The notes: generated by a model from the sequence alone, not told the origin. Positions 46,126 to 58,759 are shown, numbered from the stretch's first letter. The stretch: 64,000 bases of DNA from Apoda limacodes (GCA_946406115.1 OX291543.1:23896815-23960814), one strand, 5' to 3'. Numbers and translations: made by a program.

Positions 46126-47645
46126 AAAGTGCTGCAAAACTTATACGAATATCGTTTCCAACAAACAAATGTGTTTACTGTTTCTTTTAATGATAAGCTT
46201 ATTATTTGTTGTAATACTTTAGAGTTCACACTATTTTTCACTCCAGGTATTTTTATTTTTATGTTTACGATTATATTATTATTTTTACGATAGAACAAAA
46301 ACAACGAAACTGTATTTCTTGTAAAGGACTCGTTCATCTTAATACTATTGCTAGATGGCGTTGTACCGGTAATTTAAAATTGTAATAGCTTCAGCCCATC
46401 TCACACTTGGCCGATTTTTATTATTTGATGTTAAACTTAAGAGATCACACTATTTTTCACTGCAAGTTTGAAGTTTGTGTGTATTATTGTTTTAAAGATA
46501 GAGCAAGAACAACGAAAATGTGTTTCTTGTATAGAGACCCCCCTTAAATTTTAACTTTTATGATGTTTTATTATTTTTTAGATAATTCCTCATTGTATCA
46601 CATATTCTGTGATACATTCAAGGCTTCCTATTATTTCGGTCTAAAAGATAGAACCTTTTAATGGTCGGACACACGGGCAGACAGACAGCCTGGGACGGAA
46701 CCCTTAAAAAACAGTCATGATAAATTAATAGATTTTTATTAACAATAAATACCATACTGAGAGTACAACCAGCCTTATTGCAAATTTGAGATATATATTG
46801 TTACTGATATTAAACAGGTTCTCAATAATACGAACCTGTATTATATACGTATTTATATAAGCTTGCATATTATTAAAATAAAAAGAATAAAATAGCAAAA
46901 CATGCTGTCAATATATTGCACAAGCAATCTTGCTAATAAAGACGCAATAAGAAAGGAAAATCGCTCGTATTGATAGTTACTAACTTCATTGCTGTCCATG
47001 ATCTCAGCTGTTCAGCTCTCTATGCTCTCAGCTGAATAAGTAAATAAAAAATCTCATAAATACTTCCATTGGAGCAATCAAACTCATACTCAAGCCTTTT
47101 TTATTCAAGTAGACTTTTAAACAGCACTTTTGAATCGTCAGTTCAACCGAATTTACTACCGAGAAAGCCGAATATGAACCCACGTCCCCATTTTTACGTG
47201 CCGACGCTCCTACCACTGAACTAATTTACAAATATCACAAAATAAACGAAATTTAAGATATTGTAAAACTATGAAATGCTATTTAACTCAATGCCAACAA
47301 GATGAACGACCATTGTACAAAAATAAACAATCGTTGTGTGTTAGTTACTTGATCGGCAAAAAATCACGTATGTTGTATGTAAGCCTTTTAAATATTTATT
47401 TAATTCTGTTTTTTAGTATGTGTTGTTATAGAGTCATCAGACATACATCTTCTGTGAAAATTTTAACTGTCTAATTATCACGGTTCATGAGATACAGCCT
47501 AGTGACGGACAGCGGAGTCTTAATAATAGGATCCCTTTTCAAGGAGTTAGTTAGTTAGTCTGGGACGGCTAGTGTTTCTTTACAGTGGTTCAGTTCACTC
47601 TTTGAGGACATCTTTTTATTTGAAAATTCTATAACAGTGTGTCTT

Positions 47646-48636
47646 AGTTAATTACTAATAATTAATTAAGAGGGAAAAATAAAGGTTGTTTGGCTCGAAA
47701 ACTGCGCGCCGGTTACACGTTAACTGCGATTACAGTCTCTGGTTAAACCCGAAGGTGCAAAACGCGATTTTTAGCCACATACGTAATAGAAATCGGAAAG
47801 TCACAACGAAAACAAATTCGCCTCCCTTTTGCCATTTTTAGGGTTCCGTAGCCAAAAGACATTAACGGACTTAGTTATTATGCTGTTCTTATAGTATTAT
47901 TATAATGTCCATCCGTCCGTTCTTCACAATTCCAACCTTATTATTCCGCCGTCTTTGCATCGATACCGATAAATTTACAGAAAGGTGTCTTATGTTAACC
48001 GCTACACAGTTCCGTAATGCAATTAAGAAACAAAGAACCGACCAAGTGCGAATCTGACTCTCACACCGAGGGTTCCGTGCAAACTTATTATATGTTCTTA
48101 TATATTATTAAAAATATTTTTATTATATGATGTTACCAAAAATTTACGGTTTTCACAATTTTTCCTTTATCTGTGCTATAAGACGTTGCTTCGAACCAAA
48201 TTTCAAGATTCTGAGTTCACGAGAAGTACCCTGTAGGTTTTGATTCCCTTGCGAGTTTCGAAAATTTGCGGAAATTTGCGTCATAACGGTATCTTTTGAT
48301 TGCATTAACTTAGAAGTTTAATTTTCCCAGCTCCAAGGGACAGTAGACCTGAGTATTTGATATAAATTTTAGCTTGATAGCTTGACGCGTGGAGGACGCG
48401 TTCCTGAGAAAAAGGGTCTTGACAGACAGACGGACGGATAACAAAGTGATCCTTTAAGAGTCCCGTTTTTTCCTTTTGAGGTACGGAACCCTAAAAGTTA
48501 AGATGATTTGCCGGGCAGAGGTGTCATACAAAACTCTTTTGCCGTAATCTAGAAGTTCGAAAAAAAGAACAAAAAGTCAAGAACTCGCCTTTTTGGTTTC
48601 ATAAAATTCAGCCATTATTTCATAATGAATTTCCCC
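47646..48636. repeat. SINE-like lepidopteran repeats, no gene
   Basis: 'agggttccgtagccaaaaga' near 47838 starts one partial repeat, with a gtccatccgtccgtt tract near 47910. A reverse-orientation tail 'aaccgaccaagtgcgaatct' lies at about 48035. A third block ends 'gacagacagacggacgg' and 'ggtacggaaccctaaaa' near 48420-48495. All are pieces of the family seen at 12416 and 54700. Confidence 0.6.
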
Positions 48637-48816
48637 CCGAGAGCGACAACCCCCCCGAGAGCGACAACCCAGCCCAGGCTTCCCCCGCGGGGAGCCCTTG
48701 AGCGTTGGGCGCTATATGGACTGAGGCTCCTTCAGAGTCTCGCCCCAAAAGTCCGGTGAAGCAGTAATGGCTTCAACAGCCAATTGCATAGTCAGCTCAG
48801 AAAAAAAAAAAAATAA
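48637..48816 (+). repeat. Non-LTR retrotransposon 3' end with poly(A)
   Basis: Matches 19435-19545 ('gagcgttgggcgctata', 'gaggctccttcagag', then a serine/proline-rich reading). It ends 'gtcagctcag' plus about 13 A. A short direct repeat 'cccccgagagcgacaaccc' sits at its left edge. Confidence 0.65.
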
Positions 48817-49061
48817 TGAATTTACAAAGTTGATTAATTTTGCTCCAAAATACATTTGTAGTGGTAGCACACAAAGACACATACTAAAACGCTATAATCA
48901 CACACACTAATAAAAAACTCCGGACAAGATCTGTGAATGCAAGGTCCATATGTGGTAAAAAAAAGACAGCGGTATTTCACCCAAAGCCATCTCTTAAATT
49001 GTGATTGCTCCTATGTTTAAAATACGTGAATATTATTATCCTTATTCTCCTGAATGTTAAT

Positions 49062-49206
49062 AGTTCCGTAATCAAAAGGTAAATAAACGGGACCCTTATT
49101 ACTAAGGCTCCGTTGTCCGTCCGTCCGTCCGTCAGTCACCAGGCTGTATTTCATGAACTAGTGAATGAACTCATGAATAGTTAGACAGTTGAAATTTCTT
49201 GCTCGC
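49062..49206 (+). repeat. SINE-like repeat fragment
   Basis: 'agttccgtaatcaaaaggta', '(gtcc)n' and 'caccaggctgtatttcatga' represent the front half of the lepidopteran 'ggttccgta' repeat, ending abruptly at 'cttgctcgcacttg'. Confidence 0.65.
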
Positions 49207-51845
49207 ACTTGAACGATATTTTTTAAATTTAATCACTATTGTAAATTGTTGTTGGCATAATTCACAGCTGCATATTGCTTTTATGCTATATTCTACGACT
49301 ACTGGTGCTCTAAGTTCAATCCCATCTTTATGTCCTGTCATCTTTTTGTTATTACAATTATGTAGATCATCGCATTTTTATGTTTTTTTTTAACAACCTT
49401 AACACAAATAAATTACTTATTACTGAATGTTAAATTTTAATTTAATTGTTTTTAAGTAATTTAGAATAATCCTATTTTATGTAATAGAACACGGTTCCAA
49501 TAATGATTTTGACTACCTTTTTTTCTGAAATCAACGGAAACCTATTTATCGAGCTATTTTGGTTTTATAAATAAAAAAATACAAAAAGAAGGTAGGTAAA
49601 TTGTTTTTACCGGATGTTGGATCAGGGAGTTTGCCTGTTGTATGTGACGCTTGTACACGATTTTATAAAGGTGTAGTTTCTGCCTAATGAGTACAGAATC
49701 CTAAAAAGTATCAATATTTAGTATCGTCGGTGTCTACACCGAGAGTCTTCTCTGCGATATTTGCCATTCAAAAATATATTGAAAGTACATGTTGTACTAT
49801 ATACCTATACATGACCTCCTTGTAAAGGTTAATGAGATGTCCTTATGTATTTGAAGGAGTTCCTGGTTTGAAGGATTTGGTACGAAAGGATAACTAAAAA
49901 TTATCCGCTATCCAAGTAGTCAAGTGTGAAACTTGAAAAAAAATATGTCAAGGGTGAACCTTAAAAAAAACGTGACATGACTTTATGATATTAAAAAATA
50001 AAGGGAATGATTTTAATTAATATATTTGATTAATAAGTTAGGTTAATTAAAGGAAATGACTCCATCCTTAATGAATCGTTATTGTAATTAATGGATTTTG
50101 TTATTAGTTAGCAAGGGAAAAGAAAGTTTTGAATGGTATGTAACGTGTAAATGACGTGAATTTTCTTCATTTTCTTATGAAGGTATTAAATGTAAAGTAA
50201 AGATTTTACAATTTGAAAATATGCGCGATAGGATGTAACATTAGAAGAAGAATCGGGACTTAAATTATTCAAACAACCGCCATAATTTTTAATACCTATA
50301 TTGAACGCTAACTGGCTTGGCCGGTTTTTATCTTATAAATTTGTTTAAACACTGAATTTTATACATTTCTGTGACTAACCTCAGGCTATAGTGAAACATA
50401 ATGTTGTTACGTAATACATATGCTAGCAGTATCGCGGCTTTATATCATGAAAGTGCCATAAAGGGAAACAATTGACAGTACCTCACGTATCCCAGACGAG
50501 ATTGGTGGTGTGTTGCAACTGTTTATTGGTGAACCACTGATGTACTAGCTGCAATTAACAACAGTAGATACATGTATTGCGACATGTCAAAAGGTAAGAA
50601 AAAAATCTGTTTTAAACTAATCAATGGCTAGGGACAGTAATTTTGTTCAAGCTGTTTCGTTATGGTGTGGTGGCTATGCTTGTCATTTCGTTTTGCGGCC
50701 TTTGATGTCGGCGTAGGATTTCTCCTTAGGGCGTTGCAGGGCATTAACTCGTCAGAACAACGTCTGCTTTGACCGATCACCACAAAACTTGCCCCATCGA
50801 AGTGGTTTTCATGAAGAAGGTTTTTTGTTGAAAATTTTGCTATAACACGCCACTAGAAGTCGGTGGAGCAGAGCAAATTTAAGGGGAGGACAACGTCTGC
50901 CGGGCCAGTAAGTAATAAATTTTTCTATTTCCTTGGTTGACATGAACCCATTTTTTTTGCTAAAATGCTTTAAACTGCTTGGATTTTTGGCAATAAGTAA
51001 TCCTAAATCTATTTCAAGCCGGTTGTTTTTTTTTGTTAAAATTTTTTTAGTTTTTGGTTTTGGGTGACGAATTTTTTTTTCTCGTACTCTGAATACATCC
51101 ATACTTGTAACAAAATTTTATACAATCATCAACATAAAAGGCGCGTTTTACCAGTTCCAAATTAACATCAATGATTTTTTTTCTCCAAAAGTTCAAGTTT
51201 TAAACTTATTATCACACTCCACTCCATTAATATGGGACCACCTCAGGGGCATAATCTTCCGAAAAAAAAGAATTTTTGTTATCGGTTCACAATTGACGGA
51301 GAAATCGGTGGACATAAATAAAAAAAAAAAATACCCGTCGAATATAGAACCTCCTCCTGTTTTGTAGGCGGTTAAAAGTGCAAGCATTCCAAAGTAGGTA
51401 TAAAAAAAATTGAAACTTAAAATTGTTTATTACTTTTGTTTAAAATAAAAAAAAAAGATTCTCTACTCCTTGTCCAAATCAATATCAGGTTAACCATAAT
51501 ATCTTCTACCTACGTCTTTATTGTATCGGTCGCTTCAGTTTTTTTAATCAATGCAATATTTTTGTAAAGATGGAATAATGGGATGGTTTTTACCCGACTA
51601 CGCCCATAGAAGGCTTATGTTTTTCAAGTGAATGTATGTATATTGCTTTGGCATGCTCTGTAGCCTTAACGGCTTGATGGTTTTTAGCATGGCAGGCCTC
51701 GTTAAATTTGTCTTAATTGTGAGAACAGTGTCATTCTCACATAGTATAATGGAAATGGCTGATTTTATGCTCTTCAATGTAACGTTCAAATATGTATATA
51801 TAGATAGTATAATATAATATATAATATGTATAGATTTAGTTATAA
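49207..51845. other. AT-rich spacer, no gene seen
   Basis: No supported coding or RNA gene. The lysine-rich frame at 50809-51102 (minus) reflects poly-T tracts. 50640-51390 has diffuse similarity to degraded repeat sequence only. Confidence 0.5.
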
Positions 51846-51850
51846 TCCAC

Positions 51851-52029
51851 ACTAGTATTATAAATGCGAAAGTAACTCTGTCTGTCTGTTTCCTCAAATT
51901 TGGCATGAAGTCCCGGAAAAGTGAGTCCGTTTTTTTTCTAAGTATAATTCTTCTTTACGTTTGTCACCTAACTCCTCCTGGACGGCTGGAACGATTTGGG
52001 TGAAATGATGTTTTATTATTTATATTTCA
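51851..52029 (+). repeat. Start of a common lepidopteran repeat
   Basis: 'actagtattataaatgcgaa' followed by 'gtctgtctgtttcctcaaa' and 'ctggacggctggaacgattt' is the recurring 'ataatgcgaaag' repeat, here leading directly into the minisatellite. Confidence 0.65.
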
Positions 52030-52725
52030 ATGGTTACCTGGATGGTTTTAAAACACAATTGGACCCATTAGGTGGCTCTGCAGTTGGTGTGTCACTGATC
52101 TTAACGGCAGGGCTGATTTTAATGAATTTTTTTAACGTTCGAGTGGGCCCCTGCAAGGTTTGAAATAACAACTGGACCCGTTAGGTGGCGCTGCAGTCGG
52201 TGTGTCACTGATCTTCTCCAAAATAGCAGGGACGATTTTAATGATTTTTTGTGTAAGTTCAAGTGCCTCCCGGCAAAGTTTGAATTTACAAATGGACCCG
52301 GTAGATGGCGCTGCAGTTGATGTGTCACTGATCTTCTACTAAACGGCAGGGATGATTTTAATGTTTTTTTTTGTGTTCGTTTGAGTGGGTCCCTGCAAGG
52401 TTTGAAATAACAATTGGACCCGGAAGGTGGTGCTGCAGTCGGTGTGTCACTGATCTTCTCCTAAGCAGCAGGGACGATTGTAATTATATTTTTTGTGTAC
52501 GTTCAAAGGGGTCCATGCTAGGTTTCAACTCACAATTGGACCCGGTGACACTGCAGTCGGCGTGTCCCTGATCTCCTAAACGGCGTGGATAATTTCAATG
52601 ATATTTTTGTGAACGTTCGAGTGGATCTCTGCAAGGTTTATAACACAATGGACCTCGGTAGGTGGCGCAGCAGTCGGTGTGTCACTAATCTCCTAAACGG
52701 CAGAAAAGATGTTAAGAAGTATTAA
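52030..52725 (+). repeat. Minisatellite, about 118-bp unit, six copies
   Basis: The phrase 'ggtgtgtcactgatctt' recurs at 52088, 52201, 52321, 52443, 52561 (as tgtccctgatct) and 52678, with spacing 113-122 bp. Each unit includes 'aacggcagggacgatttta', 'gagtgggtccctgcaaggtt' and 'ggtggcgctgcagtcggtg'. The unit derives from the interior of the flanking interspersed repeat, so it appears to have expanded within it. Confidence 0.9.
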
Positions 52726-52857
52726 ATAATTTAGACATAGAGGCCATAGTAAACAGTGAGATATCCAAAAATGATGACTTAACCGTAGATTCGTTAGAAG
52801 TAATTATTGAATCGCAATTTAAAATATCATATTTAATGTGGCACTGCTTTTCCGAGC

Positions 52858-53105
52858 AGGACAACGTCTGTCGGGTCCGTTATATTATAAATGCGATAGT
52901 AACTATGTCTCTCTGTTACCTCTTCACACTAAACTGCTGTACCGATTAAGATGAAATTTGACATGGAGATAGTTTGAGTCCCGAGGGAAAAGTCAAGTGT
53001 AAGTCGTTTTTATTATAATTGAGGAGTTGCCGTTGGAATTCTAAACCGATTACCGAATTTAGCGCAGATGAAACCGCGGGAAAAACTAGTATCAATATAA
53101 TTATA
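52858..53105 (+). repeat. Second copy of the 'ataaatgcgaaag' repeat
   Basis: 'tccgttatattataaatgcg', 'gctgtaccgattaagatgaa' and 'gcagatgaaaccgcgggaaa' in order match the usual arrangement of this repeat, including the 'cgcggg' end. Confidence 0.65.
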
Positions 53106-54333
53106 CTATTGCGAGCGGCGGGAGCTACCTTTGCCATAAAATAAAGCTGTAATTGATGATGAAAACAGCCACTTTGCATTTTGTGGCCTACCGGACGTAC
53201 TATATAATGTAAATCCGATTGTTAAGCTATGGGAATAAAACGTACCTATTAAAAATATTTTTTAAAATGTTATATTATATATACATTGGTAATGGTATGT
53301 ACTACATTACAATATTTATTTCACGTAAATTTGATTAAAAGTCTTAAAACTGCAGTCGTAGGATATTTTACAAAAAGTATCGACATGTACTTTTTGAGCC
53401 TTAGATCTTAAACACTAAAAGAAGTACAACAAGGTAAGGCTTTTCACCTTACATTCAGTTCTTCCAACTTACCCAAAGAAGATAGTGTTTTGTCGAGAGT
53501 CGTCCTTTCAGATCTTCGATGGGGAGAGGCCTTGCAAGATAGATCCGTCGAGATTTCTTCAGGTCAGATCGACTTCAAACATGTTCGAAACTATAGAAAT
53601 CGCATCGCATCCTACTCGCAGTAGTGTATAATGAAATACTAAATTATTTATAAATATCAATATTTAAATAAAATATCCACGACTATTTCGGCTGCGGAAT
53701 TTACAAGGATCATTTGCGACTGAGTCCTTGCGCTCAAAATACGTTTGTTTTATAAAAGCGACAAAGCTGCTTATTATTATATTAAATCAGTTATTTATAA
53801 TAAAACAATGTTAGACACTTTAAGAATATGCCTTCTGCATGATATGAAGAGTTTTTACGAATTTTGTAAGTTTTTTCTGAGATCAGCCAGAAAAAAAACC
53901 TTTAACCTAAGAAAAAAAAAGATTAGGATTGGTTGTTCCGTCCATGAATAACATGATCAGATTTATGATATTTTTTAGTCGGTATAGTTCTATTTTTGTT
54001 ATTTAAAAGGTAGTTTAATTATATTTTTACCATTTTATTGTATCATTAGGTTACGTATGACCAGTTTCACGTATCTAACTCTAAGTATATAATATAAACT
54101 TGAAAAAATTTCTAAAAAATATCTGTATATACTGTATCTTAATATCAACATAAATAACAATCAGTTTTACCGTGCTTTTCGTATGAAATTCTGAAAAAAA
54201 TCGTAATTTTGAATGGATTACATTTTTTTATATCTATATAATAAAAATTACTAACATGAGTTACTATATAAGCAGTAATAATTAAATATTTTTTATTTAT
54301 TAAAAAATACCTAAATATAACAAACTTGACAAG
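53106..54333. other. AT-rich spacer, no gene seen
   Basis: No supported open frame or repeat beyond low-complexity AT. Confidence 0.5.
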
Positions 54334-54698
54334 TTTTTGAAATGAAAACTTCTTTAGCGGCGTTGTGTACTTTTTTGATAAACTCGCCTTAGTCTGATCG
54401 AAAATTCATAAGACGGAAACCATAATGCTGCGCCATAAAAATTCGCAAGACGAAAACCATAATGCCACGCCATAATAGGATGATTGGCAAAATAAAAACA
54501 TTGATTTTGAAGTGAAAACTTCTTTAGCGGCGTTGTCCAGTTTTTCGGTATGGGTAAAAAATGGTAACTCTATAGGACGAATAAAAAGTAAGAGGAAATT
54601 GGGTTGATGAAAAGATGAAAGTGCGAATTACACATGTTAAAATGTTATATCCAGGTTGTATGTTTTCACTTCTGCCGGCACTCCCGGAGTGTCACCCT
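54334..54698 (-). repeat. Interspersed repeat (copy 3), reverse orientation
   Basis: Starts 'ttttgaaatgaaaacttc' and ends 'ttcacttctgccggcactcc' with 'cggagtgtcaccc', the reverse of the copy at 61536. It contains the internal duplicate 'gaaaacttctttagcggcgt' at 54347 and 54520. Confidence 0.75.
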
Positions 54699-55145
54699 TT
54701 TTAGGGTTCCGTAGCCAAATGGCAAAACACGGAACCCTTATAGATTCGTCATGTCTGTCTGTCTGTCCGTCCGTATGTCACAGCCACTTTTTTCCGAAAC
54801 TATAAGAACTATACTATTGAAACATATAACATATTTTTTTGTTCGTGTTTGTACATAATGTAAAGTACATAAATGGTGGTAGGTACGGAAACCTCGATGT
54901 GTGAGTCCAACTCGCACTTGACCGGTTTTTTAATTTATTCTAGTAGTCTTGCTAAATTATTAAGAGACACATTTACCCATTTGTTTATTGGTAGCAATAT
55001 TCAAAGTTAAGCAACATCGGACGTGGTCAGTCACTGAGAGGTGGCCGCTTAGCGGTAAAGTTTTTTGTTGTTTTTGTTCGTAAATTGTATGGTGGTACGG
55101 AACCCTCGGTGTGCGAGTTTAAGTCACACTTGATTGATTTTTTAG
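54699..55145 (+). repeat. Lepidopteran 'ggttccgta' repeat pair, second copy with 5S-like segment
   Basis: 54699-54935 runs from 'tttagggttccgtagccaaa' through a (gtct)n/(gtcc)n tract to 'gagtccaactcgcacttgac' and 'cggtttttt'. 54996-55145 carries 'aagttaagcaacatcggacg', 'tggtcagtcactgagagg' and 'tggccgctta', a 5S-rRNA-like block. It is followed by a second tail with 'ggtacggaaccctcggtgtg'. Confidence 0.7.
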
Positions 55146-55834
55146 GACCATTAAAAACTCTTATCAGATTGAATTACTTTTACTAAGGCGGTATTTAAAT
55201 AATTGGCTTTTTTAGTTTCGCGGGGTTCTTGGGTTCTACATCAGAACTTAAGTTGATATGTGCCATGAAGACACGCACATTCGATTAAATAACTTTTACT
55301 AAAACGGGATTTCAGTAAATGTTATAGTATGTTGGGGCTCCTACAGCCATGATTCTGATGTTCATGAATGAGCCAAACAATGACGAATTTTCGCAACTTT
55401 GCATCCCTATATATAACTTCTACACAAGTTAAAGTTGTAAACTTAAAATTAAAATACGGTTTCCATAAGTATCCTCAGTTAAATAAATAAATAGAATTCC
55501 AGCCTACTACAATGAAACAATGCTACAAGCCAGCCAAAAAAAAATTGTTGCAGAAAAGGACAATGGCAATTTGCCTTGCGCTCGACACTTGCGCAAATAA
55601 GGTTTATAATTAGTGGATAGAAGGTTGTGGAACTGACACGTGCTAACAAAATCTATTCTTGATAACACCTCCACTTGTCTTTATTTATCTGGAAGGCCTT
55701 ACAAGCGAAATATTGCGAACTAGATCGGTTATCGCCTTGGAATTTTTATGTATGTACGTCGACTTCTTCAATTATAGCTGTAGCTATAGTTCGTTTAAGT
55801 CGGTTATAGTTACTCCCGCAGGAACAATTTTTTT
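55146..55834. other. Spacer, no gene seen
   Basis: AT-rich DNA between repeats. The open frame from 55659 runs into the LINE fragment by chance. Confidence 0.45.
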
Positions 55835-56405
55835 GTTTACCGCTAAGAAAACCCCATTCACTCAGGTCCTACAATTCCAGAACACACGCCTTTCTATCCA
55901 AGAGCATTGAGATGTTAACATCTCCAGCGATGTTCAGTTCCGAGAATATTGGCAAGACACGGTAAAGCTGGCGTCCAAAAAACTTGGTGTACTCAACAGA
56001 GCGAAGCAGTACTTCACCTCGGGGCAAAGGTTTGGCCCCATATGAAGTACTGTTGCCATCTCTGGGTGGTTGCACCCGGATACCAGCTTGGCCCCTTTGA
56101 CTCGGTTCAACGACAGGCTGGGAAAATCGTTGATGATCCTAAACTCACAAGCCGTATCGAACCCTTAAGTCTGAGGAGGGACTTAGCCGCTCTGTGTATG
56201 TTCTACCGCTTCTATAATGCGTTCTAAAGAATTATTGGAAATGATGCCCGCGGCTACTTTCTACCTTAGTACCGCTTGCCATCGGCAGGGAATTCATTCC
56301 CACATCTTAGAACCTATGGTCACGTACAGTACGGTTTCAGAGAAACTTCCTCCCGCGAACGCTTAGGTTGTGGAATGAGCTTTCTGCAAGAAGGAAGTTA
56401 TTAGA
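55835..56405 (+). pseudogene. Jockey/CR1-type LINE ORF2 C-terminal fragment
   Basis: Begins at the FTAKKTPF level of the ORF at 31822-34476 and follows it through the LGVLN, CHLW and PLSLRRD levels to 'cttaggttgtggaatgagct'. Several frameshifts and small deletions are present. It stops short of the LINE 3' end, so it is an internal fragment. Confidence 0.85.
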
Positions 56406-56918
56406 TTTTCAACCCGCTAGTGATGCCCCAGAAACTGAAGAGTGAAAAGTAAAATAAACCTATTTGGTTTATTTTTTTATTTACGTAAAGTTTTGTAACA
56501 TAAGAAAGATATTTTTTTAAAATCCTTTGAATGTCCCTGTTCACTTTGTACTGAGGAATAAAATATTTTTTTAGGCACCCCATTTTTATGGATGTCGTAA
56601 GATAGGCCTTCGAATACATTTCAGGTGATTACCTTACATTTTCTGTTTTCTCTTATCATCAATTAAGTAACAAAGTTGATAATTTTGTCCTTTAACCCCT
56701 TTTAACTTTTTAGCTCATCTAAAAATCTAAAAAAAAAACAATAAAGGAACCTAATAATTATAAATAATGGGTTTCTACCCGCTGCTCTACCCGCGCGCAA
56801 AATTAATTCGGTTTTTGGCGTGGGATTCCTACAACAACTCCTTGATTATAAATGATTGCAATTACAAAACGGAAAAGTCCGTTTCGGAAAAAGACAATTA
56901 TTACAAATTGTAAATATA
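56406..56918. other. Spacer, no gene seen
   Basis: AT-rich. About 56760-56900 has weak similarity to the 'cgcgcgcaaaattaattcgg' type of degraded lepidopteran repeat. Confidence 0.45.
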
Positions 56919-57348
56919 TACACACCGGCACAATTAGCGGAACACAAAAAAAGGATTTGAACGAATGGCAGCAGGTTCTCTGAGGAGTGGGAGCGGTTGC
57001 CTCAAGAAATCATCGATAACATAATCTGTAGCATGCCCAGACGAATGAAAACCGCAATCAGAGCAAGAGGGGGAAACACTCGTTATTAATTTTGCTTTAA
57101 TTTTATTGTTAAATCATTTAATGCTTACTTTTTTTTATTTTTTGTGATGGTTCATAATCATCTAAAAATTTCACTTATTTCAAATTTCTTTATTTCTCAA
57201 TAAAAAATAACGAAGACTTTTCAAAGTCGTTGTTAAAAGATGTTAATCAATTTGTTATTTTGTGTCTAATTACATTTTCGTGAAATATATGCGTTATTAT
57301 CTCATAGTCTCACTTTTTTTTCTGTTCCGCTAATTGTGCCGGTGTGTA
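56919..57348 (+). mobile_element. Tc1-like deletion derivative (426 bp) with perfect TIRs
   Basis: Exact 24-bp inverted repeats (CACACCGGCACAATTAGCGG plus AACA) are flanked by TA at 56919-56920 and 57347-57348. Between them, 56983-57088 still encodes the last residues of a Tc1-family transposase (WERLPQEIIDNIICSMPRR, ending in GGNTRY and stop), with everything upstream deleted. It therefore arose by internal deletion of an autonomous element that could mobilise it in trans. The family differs from the element at 242-1593. Confidence 0.93.
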
Positions 57349-58759
57349 TCGTTCATCCACGTGGAATTAACTCAGGAAATATTGATGTTTTTGGGATGAA
57401 GAGCTTATGTCCTTTTCCGAAGCGGCCTTCCCTTTACTTTGTTTTCCTTTCCTATCTTTGTGGCAAAAGATGCGACTTGAAGGAAAGAAAAACAAACGAA
57501 CAAACTCGCTCTCGCATTTATTTGTATAGATTTCAAACAAAATCTGTTTTTCAGATATTCAGATTCTTTTTCCAAGGAACCCTTATTTAATGCGTGTTAG
57601 TTTCGCATTTAGCCGGGTTTTTGACTTTATCATCTTTAGACCTGATAACGCAAGTTTGTAATGCACTTTTAGTTTCGTCAATATTTAGGTAAAGTACTTG
57701 TTTATAGATACAATGATAAAACAGTGATAAACCGAACTGAATGTGTGTTATACGGTATTCAATTTCGTTTATTGTTTTAAAAGACTTCTAATACGAATTT
57801 GCATCTGAAGAGAACATGTCTTTACGCTATATTCGTAATTCGAAAGAAGTCTAGACTGATATAAGGATAAAGTTTTCCGTGAATTACATTTGAAGAATTA
57901 GGTGTACAAAATGAGTAAGTTATTCTTTATCAGTAAATGTAATTCACTAGTTATAGGGATAAAAACAAACAGACATTTGAATTTATAATATACTTAGGAG
58001 TTATAATAATTAATCTTGAATTCACAAACAGACAGACAGAATATAGAGTTGTATTTATTCGTACAATTCGTGCTTGTTCCAAATTCAAGATGTTTTTATT
58101 CACTCAGTGAGTAGAAGTGAGTTTTATTCCCTGTTATCGATGACTAAGATGCCCTTTTTCGAGTGGCAATGGTAAAAAGCTATTTTGTGATGTTTGTTTA
58201 AATGTTTTTATATTTTTATAAGACAAAGATCTTTATTTTGATATAGAAACTGGTTCTTTTACTACCATAGGTAATTTGACAATTAAACCCATGCCATGTG
58301 GCCAGAATCAAAACAATCTACCATACAAAAATTCATAAACTCTGTGTTACTAAACACGTTATTAATACAAGTTGCTATTTAGTGTCTGGTATTATTATTA
58401 CTGACCCAAAAATAACCAAAATAACTGGTCAACTGGTGTTATGGATAGTTAAATATCAAGATTTTCTTCTTCAATCGCTTTCATTCAATCAACTGATTTA
58501 ATTTTCTTTTCTTGGGTTACGTTGTAAGTTTTGATGATGATGCCTATAAAATGTGATGAGCATTATAATTGATCAGTTAAAGTGTCTACCTTTGCGCTAG
58601 ATTTTTTTTTATCGATGTGATTTAACTAAATCTAAATTCTTATTCCTATAATATTCATACCTATATGTGAGTGAACTGATCTAGCAAGCATATTACATAT
58701 GGGGTTGCAAGCATAGTACATATTGAATTACATCAGAGCTTCTGAAAGCGGATGAAACA
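57349..58759. other. AT-rich spacer, no gene seen
   Basis: Short frames at 57336 and 58298 have no family resemblance and sit in low-complexity sequence. A degraded 'gcatttatttgtatagattt' repeat tail lies near 57515. Confidence 0.45.

Larger units (their letters stand above)
37422..47645 (+). repeat. Segmental duplication, copy B
   Basis: Collinear with 6162-14342 in direct orientation, with start points 31,260 bp apart. It differs by a 203-bp foldback element in intron 2, about 2 kb of extra sequence in intron 3, loss of part of the 5S-like repeat region near 46125, and absence of the 444-bp MITE. The right edge 'cagtgtgtctt' is followed by unrelated sequence, unlike copy A, which is followed by BEL/Pao. 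Confidence 0.9.

Noticed and set aside
50809..51102. Lysine-rich 97-codon protein
   Set aside because: Composed of poly-T tracts read on the minus strand, with no homology I can recognise.
52030..52725. Possible CRISPR-type direct repeat array
   Set aside because: The whole 118-bp unit is repeated with no unique spacers, so it is a minisatellite.
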